From Chitinophagales bacterium (GTDB lineage Bacteria > Bacteroidota > Bacteroidia > Chitinophagales > Saprospiraceae): 64,000 nucleotides of DNA. Of the stretch, positions 41,478-50,442 are shown in pieces (the stretch's first letter is position 1; the number at the start of each line of letters is the position of its first letter). Under the pieces are notes generated by a model that made no database searches, was not told the DNA's origin, and saw only the letters and a list, made by a program, of their open reading frames with translations. Both the position numbers and the translations under genes were made by a program. Where the stretch lies: the NCBI GenBank assembly GCA_013297745.1, contig JAAFIM010000008.1, positions 1 to 64,000 of the forward strand, written 5' to 3'.

Positions 41478-42602
41478 ATGCTCACAGAAACTAGCGCAAA
41501 AGTATCCCAGCAACAAGACTTTATGCCTTTGTTGGGTACAGACCATATAGAATTTTATGTAGGCAATGCCAAACAGTCCGCTGTTTATTACCAAGCTGCT
41601 TTGGGGTTTGAGTTGGTGGCTTACAAAGGGCCAGAAACAGGCTGCCGTTCGCACGTGTCTTATGTTTTGCAACAGGGCAAGGTTCGTTTTGTGCTAACTT
41701 CTTCCCTAACTCCCAATGATGCGATAAGCGCACACGTGCAAAAACATGGCGATGGGGTTAAAGTCCTAGCTTTGTGGGTGGATGACGCTGCCCAATGTTA
41801 TAAAAATGCTATTGAACGCGGCGCGGTTTCTGCACAAGAACCAACCACTTTGTCGGACGAAAATGGTTCTGTAGTGTTGGCTTCTATCCGCACTTATGGG
41901 GATACAATCCATACTTTTGTTGAGCGCAAAAATTACACGGGGGCATTTTTACCCCAATTTCAACCCAAAAAGAGCCTTCGCGCGTTGGAAAGTGTTGGTT
42001 TTGAATACGTTGACCATTGCGTAGGGAATGTAGAGTTGGGCAAAATGAACGAATGGGTAGAATTTTACCAAAAAGTGATGGGTTTCAACCTGTTGATAAC
42101 TTTCGACGACAAAGATATTAGCACCGAATACACGGCTTTGATGAGCAAAGTGGTGAGCAACGGCAACGGTTATGTTAAATTTCCTATCAATGAGCCAGCT
42201 TTAGGTAAGAAAAAATCCCAAATTGAAGAATACATAGATTTCTACCAGGGCGCGGGTGTTCAGCACATCGCTATTGCCACCAAAAATATCATTCACACTG
42301 TAGAGGCTTTGCGCCAAAATGGGGTAGAGTTTTTATACGTGCCTGAAGTTTATTATGAGGACGTTATGGATAGAGTGGGGCATATCGCCGAAAATTTGGA
42401 TGAACTCAAACGCTTGAATATCCTTATAGATAGAGACGAAGATGGTTATTTGTTGCAGATTTTTACCAAACCTGTACAAGACCGCCCTACTGTGTTTTTT
42501 GAAATTATCCAACGTGCAGGCGCGCGCTCTTTCGGCAAAGGCAATTTCAAAGCCTTGTTTGAAGCCATAGAACGCGAACAAGAATTGCGCGGCACATTAT
42601 AA
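41478..42602 (+). CDS. hpd: 4-hydroxyphenylpyruvate dioxygenase
   Basis: 374 residues, normal length. The two vicinal-oxygen-chelate domains are visible: GTDHIEFYVGNAKQSAVYYQ at the N-terminus and VDHCVGNVELGKMNEWVEFYQ in the second. The three iron ligands are the His in DHCV (about 178), the His in VQHIAIAT (about 257) and the Glu in FFEIIQRAG (about 338). It converts 4-hydroxyphenylpyruvate to homogentisate in tyrosine breakdown. No hmgA or other tyrosine genes are adjacent. A strong terminator follows. Cytoplasmic. Confidence 0.95.
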   Translation: MLTETSAKVSQQQDFMPLLGTDHIEFYVGNAKQSAVYYQAALGFELVAYKGPETGCRSHVSYVLQQGKVRFVLTSSLTPNDAISAHVQKHGDGVKVLALWVDDAAQCYKNAIERGAVSAQEPTTLSDENGSVVLASIRTYGDTIHTFVERKNYTGAFLPQFQPKKSLRALESVGFEYVDHCVGNVELGKMNEWVEFYQKVMGFNLLITFDDKDISTEYTALMSKVVSNGNGYVKFPINEPALGKKKSQIEEYIDFYQGAGVQHIAIATKNIIHTVEALRQNGVEFLYVPEVYYEDVMDRVGHIAENLDELKRLNILIDRDEDGYLLQIFTKPVQDRPTVFFEIIQRAGARSFGKGNFKALFEAIEREQELRGTL

Positions 42603-42620
42603 TTTTTTCCCTTTTTTGAT

Positions 42621-42655
42621 AAAATGCCTGTTTTGTACGAAGCAGGCATTTTTTT
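42621..42655 (+). terminator. Terminator of hpd
   Basis: Stem AAATGCCTG / CAGGCATTT (with further weaker pairing inside) followed by a T-run. Confidence 0.8.
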
Positions 42656-42662
42656 GTAAAAT

Positions 42663-42695
42663 AAAAAAACGGCTGATTGCTCCCGCAATCAACCG
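42663..42695 (-). terminator. Terminator of the glucosaminidase-like gene
   Basis: On the minus strand, stem CGGTTGATTGC / GCAATCAGCCG (one G-T pair) with a 4-nt loop and seven T. It lies just past the stop at 42737. Confidence 0.8.
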
Positions 42696-42736
42696 CCCAC
42701 TGAAAACACTCAACTTGACTTTATATTTTATTATAG

Positions 42737-43591
42737 TTATTTATCGTATCGTTTTAATTCGTATTCGTTAATAATCGCAGTTAGCAACTCGGCAGAAAAT
42801 GCCGCTTTTTCATAACCCAACCTTTCCAACCCAAGTAGCCATAATTCGCTATTTTTGCCCGCAGTTTCGCGCAAATCGCCATAATTTGTGATTAAAAACT
42901 CGCTGTGTGCTCTAAAACTCGCCCAAGCGGTTTCAAATTTAGCCACACATTCATTTTGATAATCTACAGTTTCAGTTGTTTTTAATTCCTGACAATTTAA
43001 ATGGAAAAAATTATTTTGATTTTTCGCTAATTCACTAGTGCCAAAACCGCTGTACAAAATTGCCATAGACAAACAAACGGAGGCGGGAATGCCGAATTTC
43101 TCCTGTTCGCTTTTCGCCACTTTGCCAAAACGGTGCAAAAAACGTCGCTTTTCCTCTGTGGAAATTTCCGCCAAACGGTTCAAAATAAGCTGCAATTCAG
43201 CATTTTCTTCGCTATAGCTCACCAATTGAGGGCTTGGATTATCTGCTGAATTGGTAAAAAATCCAGCTTGCGCTACTGGCTGATTATCAACGGTTTGTAT
43301 TAAGTTGGGATAAGTGCTAAATTCGACTTTTGAGATGATAATTCCCAAAAAAACAAAGGTGGCTAATTTCCCATAATGGCGACGACCCAACTGCAAAAGT
43401 TCGGTGGGGTGAGCGCGCCTTTTGAGCTGCCTCCAGCTGCAAGCGTGCCAAAAATCTTGCAAAATTTGGCTTTTACTTTTAGCTTTTGTTGGGCGGCGGG
43501 CTTTTGTTAAAGCTTTGTGCGGATTGCTTTTTTGGGGTTGAAGTTGGGGCATATCTGCCTCATTGATTTCTACAAAATTTTGTTCGCTCAT
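42737..43591 (-). CDS. Glucosaminidase-like (GH73/FlgJ type) membrane protein, catalytic Glu missing
   Basis: 284 residues. A basic N-terminal tail precedes one probable membrane helix (LATFVFLGIIISKVEF, about 75-90). Residues about 150-284 follow the GH73 layout: SEQEKFGIPASVCLSMAILYSG, then FGTSELAKNQNNFFHLNC and FETAWASFRAHSEFLI. Active family members have an ESGWGTSxLA motif whose Glu is the acid catalyst; here the position reads YSGFGTSELA, so a Tyr replaces that Glu. Either another residue serves or the domain only binds murein. The domain lies outside the inner membrane. A TATCTTTG box sits 56 bp upstream. Confidence 0.72.
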   Translation of the reverse strand: MSEQNFVEINEADMPQLQPQKSNPHKALTKARRPTKAKSKSQILQDFWHACSWRQLKRRAHPTELLQLGRRHYGKLATFVFLGIIISKVEFSTYPNLIQTVDNQPVAQAGFFTNSADNPSPQLVSYSEENAELQLILNRLAEISTEEKRRFLHRFGKVAKSEQEKFGIPASVCLSMAILYSGFGTSELAKNQNNFFHLNCQELKTTETVDYQNECVAKFETAWASFRAHSEFLITNYGDLRETAGKNSELWLLGLERLGYEKAAFSAELLTAIINEYELKRYDK

Positions 43592-43646
43592 ATTGGTGGT
43601 TAGTTTTTAGCTATTTATTGAAACAAAATGTTTTAATTTGATACTG

Positions 43647-43654
43647 CAAAGATA
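43647..43654 (-). promoter_or_regulatory. -7 promoter box (TATCTTTG) of the glucosaminidase-like gene
   Basis: An exact TAnnTTTG match on the minus strand. Two ACAAAATGTTTTAA copies flank it (43622-43635 and 43658-43671), a direct repeat that could bind a regulator. Confidence 0.6.
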
Positions 43655-43740
43655 CAACAAAATGTTTTAACTGCAAAACTTTTTTCAAAAAAAACGATAT
43701 TTTTTACAACTTTTTGTTTTATTTTTTTTGTTATACAAAT

Positions 43741-44484
43741 ATGCAATTTTTCTATAGTGCTGATATTCAATCAAATACGATTTTTTTAGATGAGGAAGAA
43801 TCTGCGCATTGTTCGCGGACTTTGCGCAAAAAATTGGGCGACTTGATAGAGGTTATGGACGGGCGCGGCGGTTGGTATAAAGCCCAGATTATTTCTATTC
43901 ATAAAAATAGCGTTCAGGCGCAAATTGTGCAGACTTTGCCCGCGCCAGCAGCTCGCCAAGCAAAACTGCATTTGGCTATAGCTCCCACCAAAAATATAGA
44001 TAGGATAGAATTTTTGTTGGAAAAAGGGGTAGAAATTGGCTTAGAAACCTTTTCGCTGTTGCTTTGCGAACATTCGGAGCGCAAAAATGTGCGAGTGGAT
44101 AGATTGGAAAAAATCGCTTTGGCGGCTTGTAAGCAGTCGTTTAAATCGTTTTTGCCCATTATGAACAATTTGCAAAATTTTGAAAAATTTATAACTCAAT
44201 ATGCTGATAATCAAGCGAATAAGTATATAGCTTATTGTGGCGAGGCGGAAAAAAATTATCTGCCTTTGTTGTTAGAAACGCAAAAAGTTTCCCCGCAAAG
44301 CGAAGAAACTTTAATTTTGATTGGCCCTGAGGGCGATTTTAGCCCCAAAGAGGTAGAACTTGCGCAAAAATCTGGTTTTCAACCGATTAGTTTGGGCGAA
44401 AGTAGATTGCGGACAGAAACTGCGGGCTTGGCTGCCGTGCTGATGTTTGGGGTAGATTACGAGCGAAAATTTGTACAAAAATAA
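43741..44484 (+). CDS. rsmE: 16S rRNA m3U1498 methyltransferase RsmE
   Basis: 247 residues from the ATG at 43741 (the longer frame uses a TTG). The N-terminal PUA-like domain (SAHCSRTLRKKLGDLIEVMDGRG) is followed by the SPOUT methyltransferase core: LLEKGVEIGLETF, the trefoil-knot motif ILIGPEGDFSPKEVELA (about 201-217) and SLGESRLRTETAGLAA. RsmE methylates N3 of U1498 in 16S rRNA. The size is typical. The gene converges with an RNase H gene 22 bp downstream, without a clear hairpin. Confidence 0.93.
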   Translation: MQFFYSADIQSNTIFLDEEESAHCSRTLRKKLGDLIEVMDGRGGWYKAQIISIHKNSVQAQIVQTLPAPAARQAKLHLAIAPTKNIDRIEFLLEKGVEIGLETFSLLLCEHSERKNVRVDRLEKIALAACKQSFKSFLPIMNNLQNFEKFITQYADNQANKYIAYCGEAEKNYLPLLLETQKVSPQSEETLILIGPEGDFSPKEVELAQKSGFQPISLGESRLRTETAGLAAVLMFGVDYERKFVQK

Positions 44485-44506
44485 TCCCCAACCGCTCAAA
44501 AACTGC

Positions 44507-45136
44507 TTATTTTCTACCAAAATCGGCTGGGTTTTCTCCCCACGATTGAGTTTCCCATTTTAGGATAGGATTTTCATATTTATTTTCTTTAAGCCATTTT
44601 TCTGCGCGCTCGATAAGTTCAAATAAAATTTTGTTATCTCCGCTTTTTTCCAAATTAGTTTTGGCTTTTTTGTTTTTAACCCAACTTATAGCGGTTTGAC
44701 TATCGGAATAAATAGGGATTAAACTGCCTTGTTTTTGCAAAAAAGCCAATCCGTGCACCAAAGCCAAAAATTCCATCACGTTATTTGTGCCATTTTTGAA
44801 CACGCCTTGGTGAAAAATCCGCTGGTTGGTTTCCAAATAAACCCCCTGATATTCGCTGTCGCCCGTTTTTCCGTTGCAAGCGCCATCCACGACGATACTA
44901 TTTTTTATAAAATTGCTATTTTGCACAATTTTATCCTGTTTTTCTGTGCTTTTGGGGAATATAAACTGTTTATAACCTTTGGCTAAAGCAATTTCTGCCT
45001 CTTGGCGCGTTTCAAAACTCTTATATTTTGCCTGTTTTTGTCCTTCTACTTGGGCTTTGCAGTCGTTCCAATTGTCAAAAATCCCTTTTTGCAAACCTTC
45101 CCAAACCACATAAAATTTAGGTTTTTGTTTTGACAT
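44507..45136 (-). CDS. Ribonuclease H1-like with N-terminal RNA-binding domain
   Basis: 209 residues. The N-terminal 50 residues (KFYVVWEGLQKGIFDNWNDC and YKSFETRQEAEIAL) form the caulimovirus/HBD domain that binds RNA-DNA hybrids. The RNase H domain has the acidic residues in VVDGACNG (about 78), NVMEFLALVHGL (about 118) and IYSDSQTAISW (about 143), and ends in NPADFGRK with the last Asp. It removes RNA from RNA-DNA hybrids. It is the downstream gene of the DAO oxidase gene (6-bp gap) on the minus strand. Confidence 0.87.
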   Translation of the reverse strand: MSKQKPKFYVVWEGLQKGIFDNWNDCKAQVEGQKQAKYKSFETRQEAEIALAKGYKQFIFPKSTEKQDKIVQNSNFIKNSIVVDGACNGKTGDSEYQGVYLETNQRIFHQGVFKNGTNNVMEFLALVHGLAFLQKQGSLIPIYSDSQTAISWVKNKKAKTNLEKSGDNKILFELIERAEKWLKENKYENPILKWETQSWGENPADFGRK

Positions 45137-45142
45137 AATGCG

Positions 45143-46198
45143 CTAATTTTGTTTTTTATAAATTCGTTGAATATCTATATCTTTCGCCAAAATGGTTTTG
45201 CCTAATAAATAATCTGCCATCATTTGGGCAAAATATGGGGCTAAATAACTACCTTTTGCGCCCAAACCGTTGAAAATATAGGCTTGTTTTATACTTTTAT
45301 GCTGTCCCAAATAGGGTTTTCGGTCGCGAACAGTAGGCCGCACGCCAGCCAAATAACTAAATATCTCATATTCGCCCTTATAAATTTGCTCAAATTCTGC
45401 TTTAAGCGAATAATAAGCCTTTTCTGTGGGCAAAATATGCTGATAATCTCTATCGTAAGAACTACCAATCCAGTATAAATTATCCTCCAAAGGCACTACC
45501 AATAAGCCTTTGTGTTTGATAAGATACGCCGAAAAATCATAATTCGCTAATTTAGCGATTATAATCTCCCCTTTGGCAAAATTATAGTGTAAATCGTTAA
45601 AAAATGGATTTTCGGTGGCTTGATAACCCTCACAAAAAATAATTTTATCGGTAATTATCTGTTTATAATATACTTTTTCGCTGATAATTAGTTGCTTAAA
45701 ATCTAATTTTTCTTCTAAATAAACCCCTTTAGAGAGTATATTTTTAAAATAATTAAGCACTTTAACCAAATTTATTTTCCCTGTATGGGCTAAAATAACA
45801 TTGTCTAAAACCTCGTTATAAGTATTAGCTAATAAATGATTATCTAATTTTTTATCGGTGTTGATAAAATAGTTAATATGTTCGTTAGCGGATAAAATTT
45901 GCCAATCATTGACCTGTTTTATATTCTCTAATAACCAAACTAAAGGCAAATTTTGGTAAAAATCGGGGCTTAATTGTTGATAAAAGGAAATAGATTGGCG
46001 TATGGTTTCGTCCGCTAACCAAGTTTTTACAAAATTTCGTCCTGTGATAGGGTTTATAATCCCAGCCGCCGCTACAGAAGAGGAAAAAGCGTGGTTATTG
46101 TCTATTATTGCCACTTTTTGCCCATTTTGGGTTAAAAAATAAGCTAACAAACTACCCGCTATGCCCTGACCTACGATTAAAAAATCTACTTTTTCCAT
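45143..46198 (-). CDS. FAD-dependent oxidoreductase, DAO family
   Basis: 351 residues. The Rossmann dinucleotide motif VDFLIVGQGIAGSLLAYFL lies at residues 4-22, followed by the FAD-binding Asp in KVAIIDNNHAF. The C-terminal motif GVRPTVRDRKPYLG (about 295) and IFNGLGAKGSYLAPYFA (about 315) are typical of DAO/glycine-oxidase-like proteins, including the FAD part of MnmC. It is cytoplasmic. It may act on amino acids or tRNA-wobble intermediates; nothing in the sequence decides between these. Starts divergently from the 46208 gene, with only 9 bp between the ATG codons. Confidence 0.82.
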   Translation of the reverse strand: MEKVDFLIVGQGIAGSLLAYFLTQNGQKVAIIDNNHAFSSSVAAAGIINPITGRNFVKTWLADETIRQSISFYQQLSPDFYQNLPLVWLLENIKQVNDWQILSANEHINYFINTDKKLDNHLLANTYNEVLDNVILAHTGKINLVKVLNYFKNILSKGVYLEEKLDFKQLIISEKVYYKQIITDKIIFCEGYQATENPFFNDLHYNFAKGEIIIAKLANYDFSAYLIKHKGLLVVPLEDNLYWIGSSYDRDYQHILPTEKAYYSLKAEFEQIYKGEYEIFSYLAGVRPTVRDRKPYLGQHKSIKQAYIFNGLGAKGSYLAPYFAQMMADYLLGKTILAKDIDIQRIYKKQN

Positions 46199-46207
46199 TT
46201 TAAATTT

Positions 46208-46816
46208 ATGTATAAATTTTTATTTATTATAGTTGTAATTTTTATAAATTATAATCAATCCACAGCACAAACATTAGCTGCTAATATAGATAGTTTTTAT
46301 GTGATAAAAGGTGATTTTAACGGAGATAATAAATTGGTTTGGCTGTGTTCTAATCAATTTAATTTAGCTAATTTTATCATAGAAAAGAGCGTAAATAATG
46401 GCACAACTTGGGATAAAATGGGCGAAATGCCGCCTTCTGTGGTTGATTTTATAAATAATAAACAAGCCACTTATAATTTTTTGGACAGATTTGCTAATCG
46501 CTCTTTATCAGCTATTTATAGATTGAAAACGGTAGAAAAACCTAACTATGTGGTGGATTATTTTCCTTTGATATGGAATAAAAGTAATTTTATTTATGCT
46601 ACTTATCAGCAGCAGCGCCAACAGTTGCAAATTAGCCACACTTTCGCTTTAAATAAGGTCGTCAATTTAAAAATTTATAATATACAAAATCAGCTCGTAT
46701 TTGCGAACGATTTAATTTTAACCAAAAATAATATAATTATAAATATAGCTTTGGAGGAGGGTTTTTATCTAATTCGCTACGATAATTTATATCAAAAATT
46801 GGCAGTTTTATACTAA
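46208..46816 (+). CDS. Exported protein with a possible T9SS-type C-terminal tail, unknown
   Basis: 202 residues. Signal peptide MYKFLFIIVVIFINYNQSTAQ. The mature protein begins as a fibronectin-like segment (WLCSNQFNLANFIIEKSVNNGTTWDKM, YRLKTVEKP), the pattern of single Bacteroidota FN3-like domains. The last 75 residues (NLKIYNIQNQLVFANDLIL, IALEEGFYLIRYDN) resemble a degenerate type A sorting domain, without a clear PNP motif. Function unknown; likely exported to the surface. A hairpin follows the stop. Confidence 0.65.
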   Translation: MYKFLFIIVVIFINYNQSTAQTLAANIDSFYVIKGDFNGDNKLVWLCSNQFNLANFIIEKSVNNGTTWDKMGEMPPSVVDFINNKQATYNFLDRFANRSLSAIYRLKTVEKPNYVVDYFPLIWNKSNFIYATYQQQRQQLQISHTFALNKVVNLKIYNIQNQLVFANDLILTKNNIIINIALEEGFYLIRYDNLYQKLAVLY

Positions 46817-46820
46817 AAAA

Positions 46821-46856
46821 TAAAAGCCCACACTGTATAAGTTGTGTAGGCTTTTA
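46821..46856. terminator. Bidirectional terminator
   Basis: A 13-bp stem (46821-46833 with 46844-46856, one A-C mismatch) between two convergent genes, with A/T-runs on both sides. Confidence 0.75.
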
Positions 46857-46867
46857 AGCTAAAAAAA

Positions 46868-47839
46868 TTATTTAGATTTTCTTTTCCCGTCGCGCATATT
46901 ATAGGTTGTTTCGCCTACTTCTATGGCTTTGAGAGTGTTTTGAGAACTGCGATGCAAAATTATATTTTGGCTGACTTCACCCGAACCAGCCATAACTTCT
47001 AAAACGATATTTTTTGGGGCGGTTTTATTGGCTGGGTTGGAAACCTCTTTCATTTTCTTGACTTGATATTCAGTTTTGACCTCTGCGCCGTCTGCGTTGG
47101 CTTTGTAGAAAAGGATAAACTGCACCAATTTTTCTTTTTTATTTTTAATCTCTGTGCGCTCTTCAAAGGCTATTTTTATCCTATCAGAGGGAAAAACGCG
47201 GGTAAATTCTTGGCATTCTTCAATGCGGGTGAGTTTGGAAAATGGATAAATCAACTGTTTTCTACTCCACAAATCGCTGGGTACAGCCATTTCTATATCT
47301 TGAGTATGGGTAAAAAACTTGCCGTCGCGCAAATCAATGTCTTGAGGCACAGCTGCTATAAAATACATACGTTCAGGCTCGGAAATAGTAGGGCGAAAGC
47401 CTAACCGTTCAATTTGTCCTTTGCCATTTTTGTATAATTTTAAATAACCTTGTATATCGGGATTGCGCATATCCATTAAGGTTAGTTCGTAGCCAAAATC
47501 GGTAGCATCAGTGCGGGGAATAGAGAGTTTATAATTTTTGACATCATTTTCGCTCACAATACCTGTGGTAGAAAATTTGACATTTTCTGAAGCTATAAGT
47601 CCATTGGGGGTAATTCTAAATCCAACTAAACCTAATTTTACTGTGGAGCTCATGGGTGAATTAGCCAATTTTCCCTCGTTGGGAAAAAAGGACATACCCA
47701 AAAATTGTTCGGCTTCAGAAAAAACCCTATCACTAATATAAGAGTATTCTTTGGGAGAAGTTGGGCTATTGGCAGAAGAGGGTTGGGCAAACACCAAGGC
47801 TGGCAAGGATAAAGCACAGGAAAGCAGAAAACGCAGCAT
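46868..47839 (-). CDS. Exported protein of unknown function
   Basis: 323 residues. Signal peptide MLRFLLSCALSLPALVFAQ. The mature protein is beta-rich with no cysteine-rich or catalytic motif that could be identified. The segments VKLGLVGFRITPNGLIASENV and IDLRDGKFFTHTQDIEM stand out but match nothing known to me. A TAACTTTG box on the minus strand (47947-47954) lies 108 bp before the ATG, implying a long leader. A hairpin at 46821-46856 ends it. Confidence 0.65.
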   Translation of the reverse strand: MLRFLLSCALSLPALVFAQPSSANSPTSPKEYSYISDRVFSEAEQFLGMSFFPNEGKLANSPMSSTVKLGLVGFRITPNGLIASENVKFSTTGIVSENDVKNYKLSIPRTDATDFGYELTLMDMRNPDIQGYLKLYKNGKGQIERLGFRPTISEPERMYFIAAVPQDIDLRDGKFFTHTQDIEMAVPSDLWSRKQLIYPFSKLTRIEECQEFTRVFPSDRIKIAFEERTEIKNKKEKLVQFILFYKANADGAEVKTEYQVKKMKEVSNPANKTAPKNIVLEVMAGSGEVSQNIILHRSSQNTLKAIEVGETTYNMRDGKRKSK

Positions 47840-47946
47840 ATCTTTTGAGTTATTTTAGTTTTAAAAAAGAAAGATTTTTGTATTCTTTTGTAGTAAATTT
47901 GGTGCCAATAGATTATTTATTATTCCTTTAAACGTATATTTTAGCG

Positions 47947-47954
47947 CAAAGTTA
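47947..47954 (-). promoter_or_regulatory. -7 promoter box (TAACTTTG) of the 46868-47839 gene
   Basis: An exact TAnnTTTG match on the minus strand; it implies a leader of about 100 nt. Confidence 0.5.
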
Positions 47955-47960
47955 GCTTTT

Positions 47961-47992
47961 TTTTGCAAAAAAATAAAATTTTTCTAAATTTG
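47961..47992 (+). promoter_or_regulatory. Promoter of the membrane patatin gene
   Basis: TTTTG (47961-47965) and TAAATTTG (47985-47992) with a 19-bp spacer, the expected Bacteroidota layout, 36 bp before the ATG. Confidence 0.65.
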
Positions 47993-48027
47993 CAGTAATT
48001 TTTCTAAAATGTTTTGGATATAGCCTT

Positions 48028-50376
48028 ATGAAACAGAGTTTATTTAGAGTTTATTTTTCTTTTCCCATTCAGTTGTTTGTGTTGCATTTGCGCAGCAATT
48101 TTTTATTGCTGTTGATTTGGTTATTGTTATTTCTCACCGTTACAGGCGGTTTTGGGCGTTCTATGGGCTTTAATTTTCTATTTTTAGACCCCGAATATAT
48201 GGGCAAGGTAGATTTTTGGAGTTTTTTTATTATCGGCTTGGCTTTTGGGGTATTTGCTACCGCTTGGAACACCACAACTTATATACTCAATAGTCATCGT
48301 TTTCCTTTTTTGGCTACACTAAGCCGCCCTTATGGCAAATATAGCATCAATAATTTTATCCTACCCACGATTTTTATCAGTTTGTATCTCTATTTAATTG
48401 TTGATTTTCAATGGTTTAATGAGTTTGCGGCTCAAGATAGTATTGTGCAGGATGGATTAGGTTTTGTATTTGGGGTGATAACGATTTTATTGATGACTGT
48501 ATTTTATTTTCATTTTACCAATAAAGATTTGGTACTAACGGGCAAACCCCGCAGCAAGATGAAAATTCCTTCAGTGCTAACCGCTTTGGGGGTAAAAAAC
48601 CAGCGTAAAATTATAGAAGATGCTCGCCTTAATCCATACAGAAGCGCGTTGCGGGTGGATTTTTTCCTCAATGAGTGGTTTCGTCCGCGGATTGTGCGTT
48701 CTGTGCGCCATTATAATTTTGCCCAAATTCAGAAAGTATTTCAACAAAACCATACCAATGCGTTGATTATTCAGAGTTTGAGTATTACTTTATTGATATT
48801 GATGAGTGCTTTGGTGGAGTACGAATTTTGCCGCATACCTGCTGCGGCTTCAGTTTTGATATTATTTTCTATTTTTACCACTATAGTTGGTGCTTTGACC
48901 TATTGGTTGCAAGAGTGGCGAACGATTTTTATCATTTTTTTGCTGATTTTGGTGGATAAAATGATGTCTTTTGGCTGGTTTTATTATGAAAATAAAGCTT
49001 ATGGGTTAAATTATACCAACACGCCCGCCCAATATACATATTCTAACCTCGAAAAATTAGCCGCGCCGTCCAATTATTTGAACGATATGGCCGAAACCCA
49101 AAAAATTTTAACCAAATGGCGTTCTCAATTCAATTATAATCCCCCTTTAGTGGTGATTTGTGTGAGCGGGGGCGGGCTTAGGGCTACTTTGTGGGCTATG
49201 CAATGTCTGCGCGAATCGGATAAAATCACGGGCGGCAATTTATTGAAACATACAGTTTTGATGACTGGAGCTTCTGGGGGGATGCTGGGGGCGGCTTATT
49301 ATCGCGAACTTTACCACCAAAAACAGTTGGGGGCGAAAATCAACCCCAACGACGAGCGTTATCTGCGCAATGCTTCCAAAGACTTAGCCAATGCGCTAAC
49401 TTTTACCTATGTGGTCAATGATATTTTTATCCCTTGGATAAATCGGAAAGTGAATGGGCATATTTATCGGCAAGATAGAGGTTATATTTTTGAGCAGCAG
49501 TTGATAGAAAATAGCGAAGGTTTGTTGAAAAATGACCTCAACTATTACAAAAAACCCGAACAAAATGCGCTTATCCCGATGATGTTTTTGACCCCTGTTA
49601 TTGTCAACGACAGCCGCACTTTGTATATCAGCCCCCAAAAAGTGAGTTATATGATGAAAACACCTTTTACGCTGGAGGGCGATGATGCCAGCTTTGCCGA
49701 AGTAGATGGGGTAGATTTTGGGGCTTTATTCAAAAATAACGATGCGTATAATATGCGTTTTGCTTCTGGGTTGCGTATGAATGCCACTTATCCGTATATT
49801 TTACCCAATGTGTATTTGCCCACCAACACCTCTGTAGAGGTTATCGATGCTGGATTTAGAGATAATTTTGGTACAGAAAGCGGCAGCCGTTTTTTGGCTG
49901 TGTTTCGCGAGTGGATTAGACAAAATACCCGCGAGGTGATTATTATCCAGGTGAGAAGTTCTGCCAAAATAACCGAAATACCCAAAGAGCGCAACCGCAG
50001 TTTGGCTGATAATTTTAATATATTCAGTTCTATTATGGATGTAGAAAACCAGCAAGATTTTCACCACGATAATTATATTGGGTATTTGAAATCTAAATTA
50101 GGTTATAATAAAGTGCATCTTTTGCGTTATATTTATCAACCCACATTGATAGAAGAACGCGCTTCGCTAAGTTTTCACCTCACCCAACGAGAAAAAAATG
50201 ATGTGATGAACGCAATTTATTTGGAAGAAAATCAGAAAACTTTGCGCCGTCTCCAACAGTTGCTCAAACCCCGTTATGCAGCTTCTCGCGACACTACCAC
50301 AGTTGCTACAGATACCAGTCAATTGATTATCAATAATATACAACCTGTGGATAGTTCGGCTTCGGGTAGCAAATAG
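48028..50376 (+). CDS. Patatin-like phospholipase with N-terminal multi-pass membrane region
   Basis: 782 residues. The first about 345 residues contain six to eight membrane helices (for example FLLLLIWLLLFLTVTGGF and FIIFLLILVDKMMSFGWFYY). The C-terminal domain has the oxyanion loop VSGGGLRA (about 379), the nucleophile Ser in MTGASGGMLGAAYY (GxSxG, about 416) and the catalytic Asp in VIDAGFRDNFG (about 610), a DG(G/A)-type motif. The pair Ser/Asp fits patatin lipases, which release fatty acids from phospholipids. The domain is predicted next to the inner membrane on the cytoplasmic or periplasmic face; the side depends on helix count. Monocistronic, followed by a repeat-filled spacer. Confidence 0.82.
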   Translation: MKQSLFRVYFSFPIQLFVLHLRSNFLLLLIWLLLFLTVTGGFGRSMGFNFLFLDPEYMGKVDFWSFFIIGLAFGVFATAWNTTTYILNSHRFPFLATLSRPYGKYSINNFILPTIFISLYLYLIVDFQWFNEFAAQDSIVQDGLGFVFGVITILLMTVFYFHFTNKDLVLTGKPRSKMKIPSVLTALGVKNQRKIIEDARLNPYRSALRVDFFLNEWFRPRIVRSVRHYNFAQIQKVFQQNHTNALIIQSLSITLLILMSALVEYEFCRIPAAASVLILFSIFTTIVGALTYWLQEWRTIFIIFLLILVDKMMSFGWFYYENKAYGLNYTNTPAQYTYSNLEKLAAPSNYLNDMAETQKILTKWRSQFNYNPPLVVICVSGGGLRATLWAMQCLRESDKITGGNLLKHTVLMTGASGGMLGAAYYRELYHQKQLGAKINPNDERYLRNASKDLANALTFTYVVNDIFIPWINRKVNGHIYRQDRGYIFEQQLIENSEGLLKNDLNYYKKPEQNALIPMMFLTPVIVNDSRTLYISPQKVSYMMKTPFTLEGDDASFAEVDGVDFGALFKNNDAYNMRFASGLRMNATYPYILPNVYLPTNTSVEVIDAGFRDNFGTESGSRFLAVFREWIRQNTREVIIIQVRSSAKITEIPKERNRSLADNFNIFSSIMDVENQQDFHHDNYIGYLKSKLGYNKVHLLRYIYQPTLIEERASLSFHLTQREKNDVMNAIYLEENQKTLRRLQQLLKPRYAASRDTTTVATDTSQLIINNIQPVDSSASGSK

Positions 50377-50442
50377 TGTGTTTTTGCTAATTGTCATAAG
50401 AAGTTGTTTAGTATGATTTTTTTATATTTTAATTTCTCTGTG

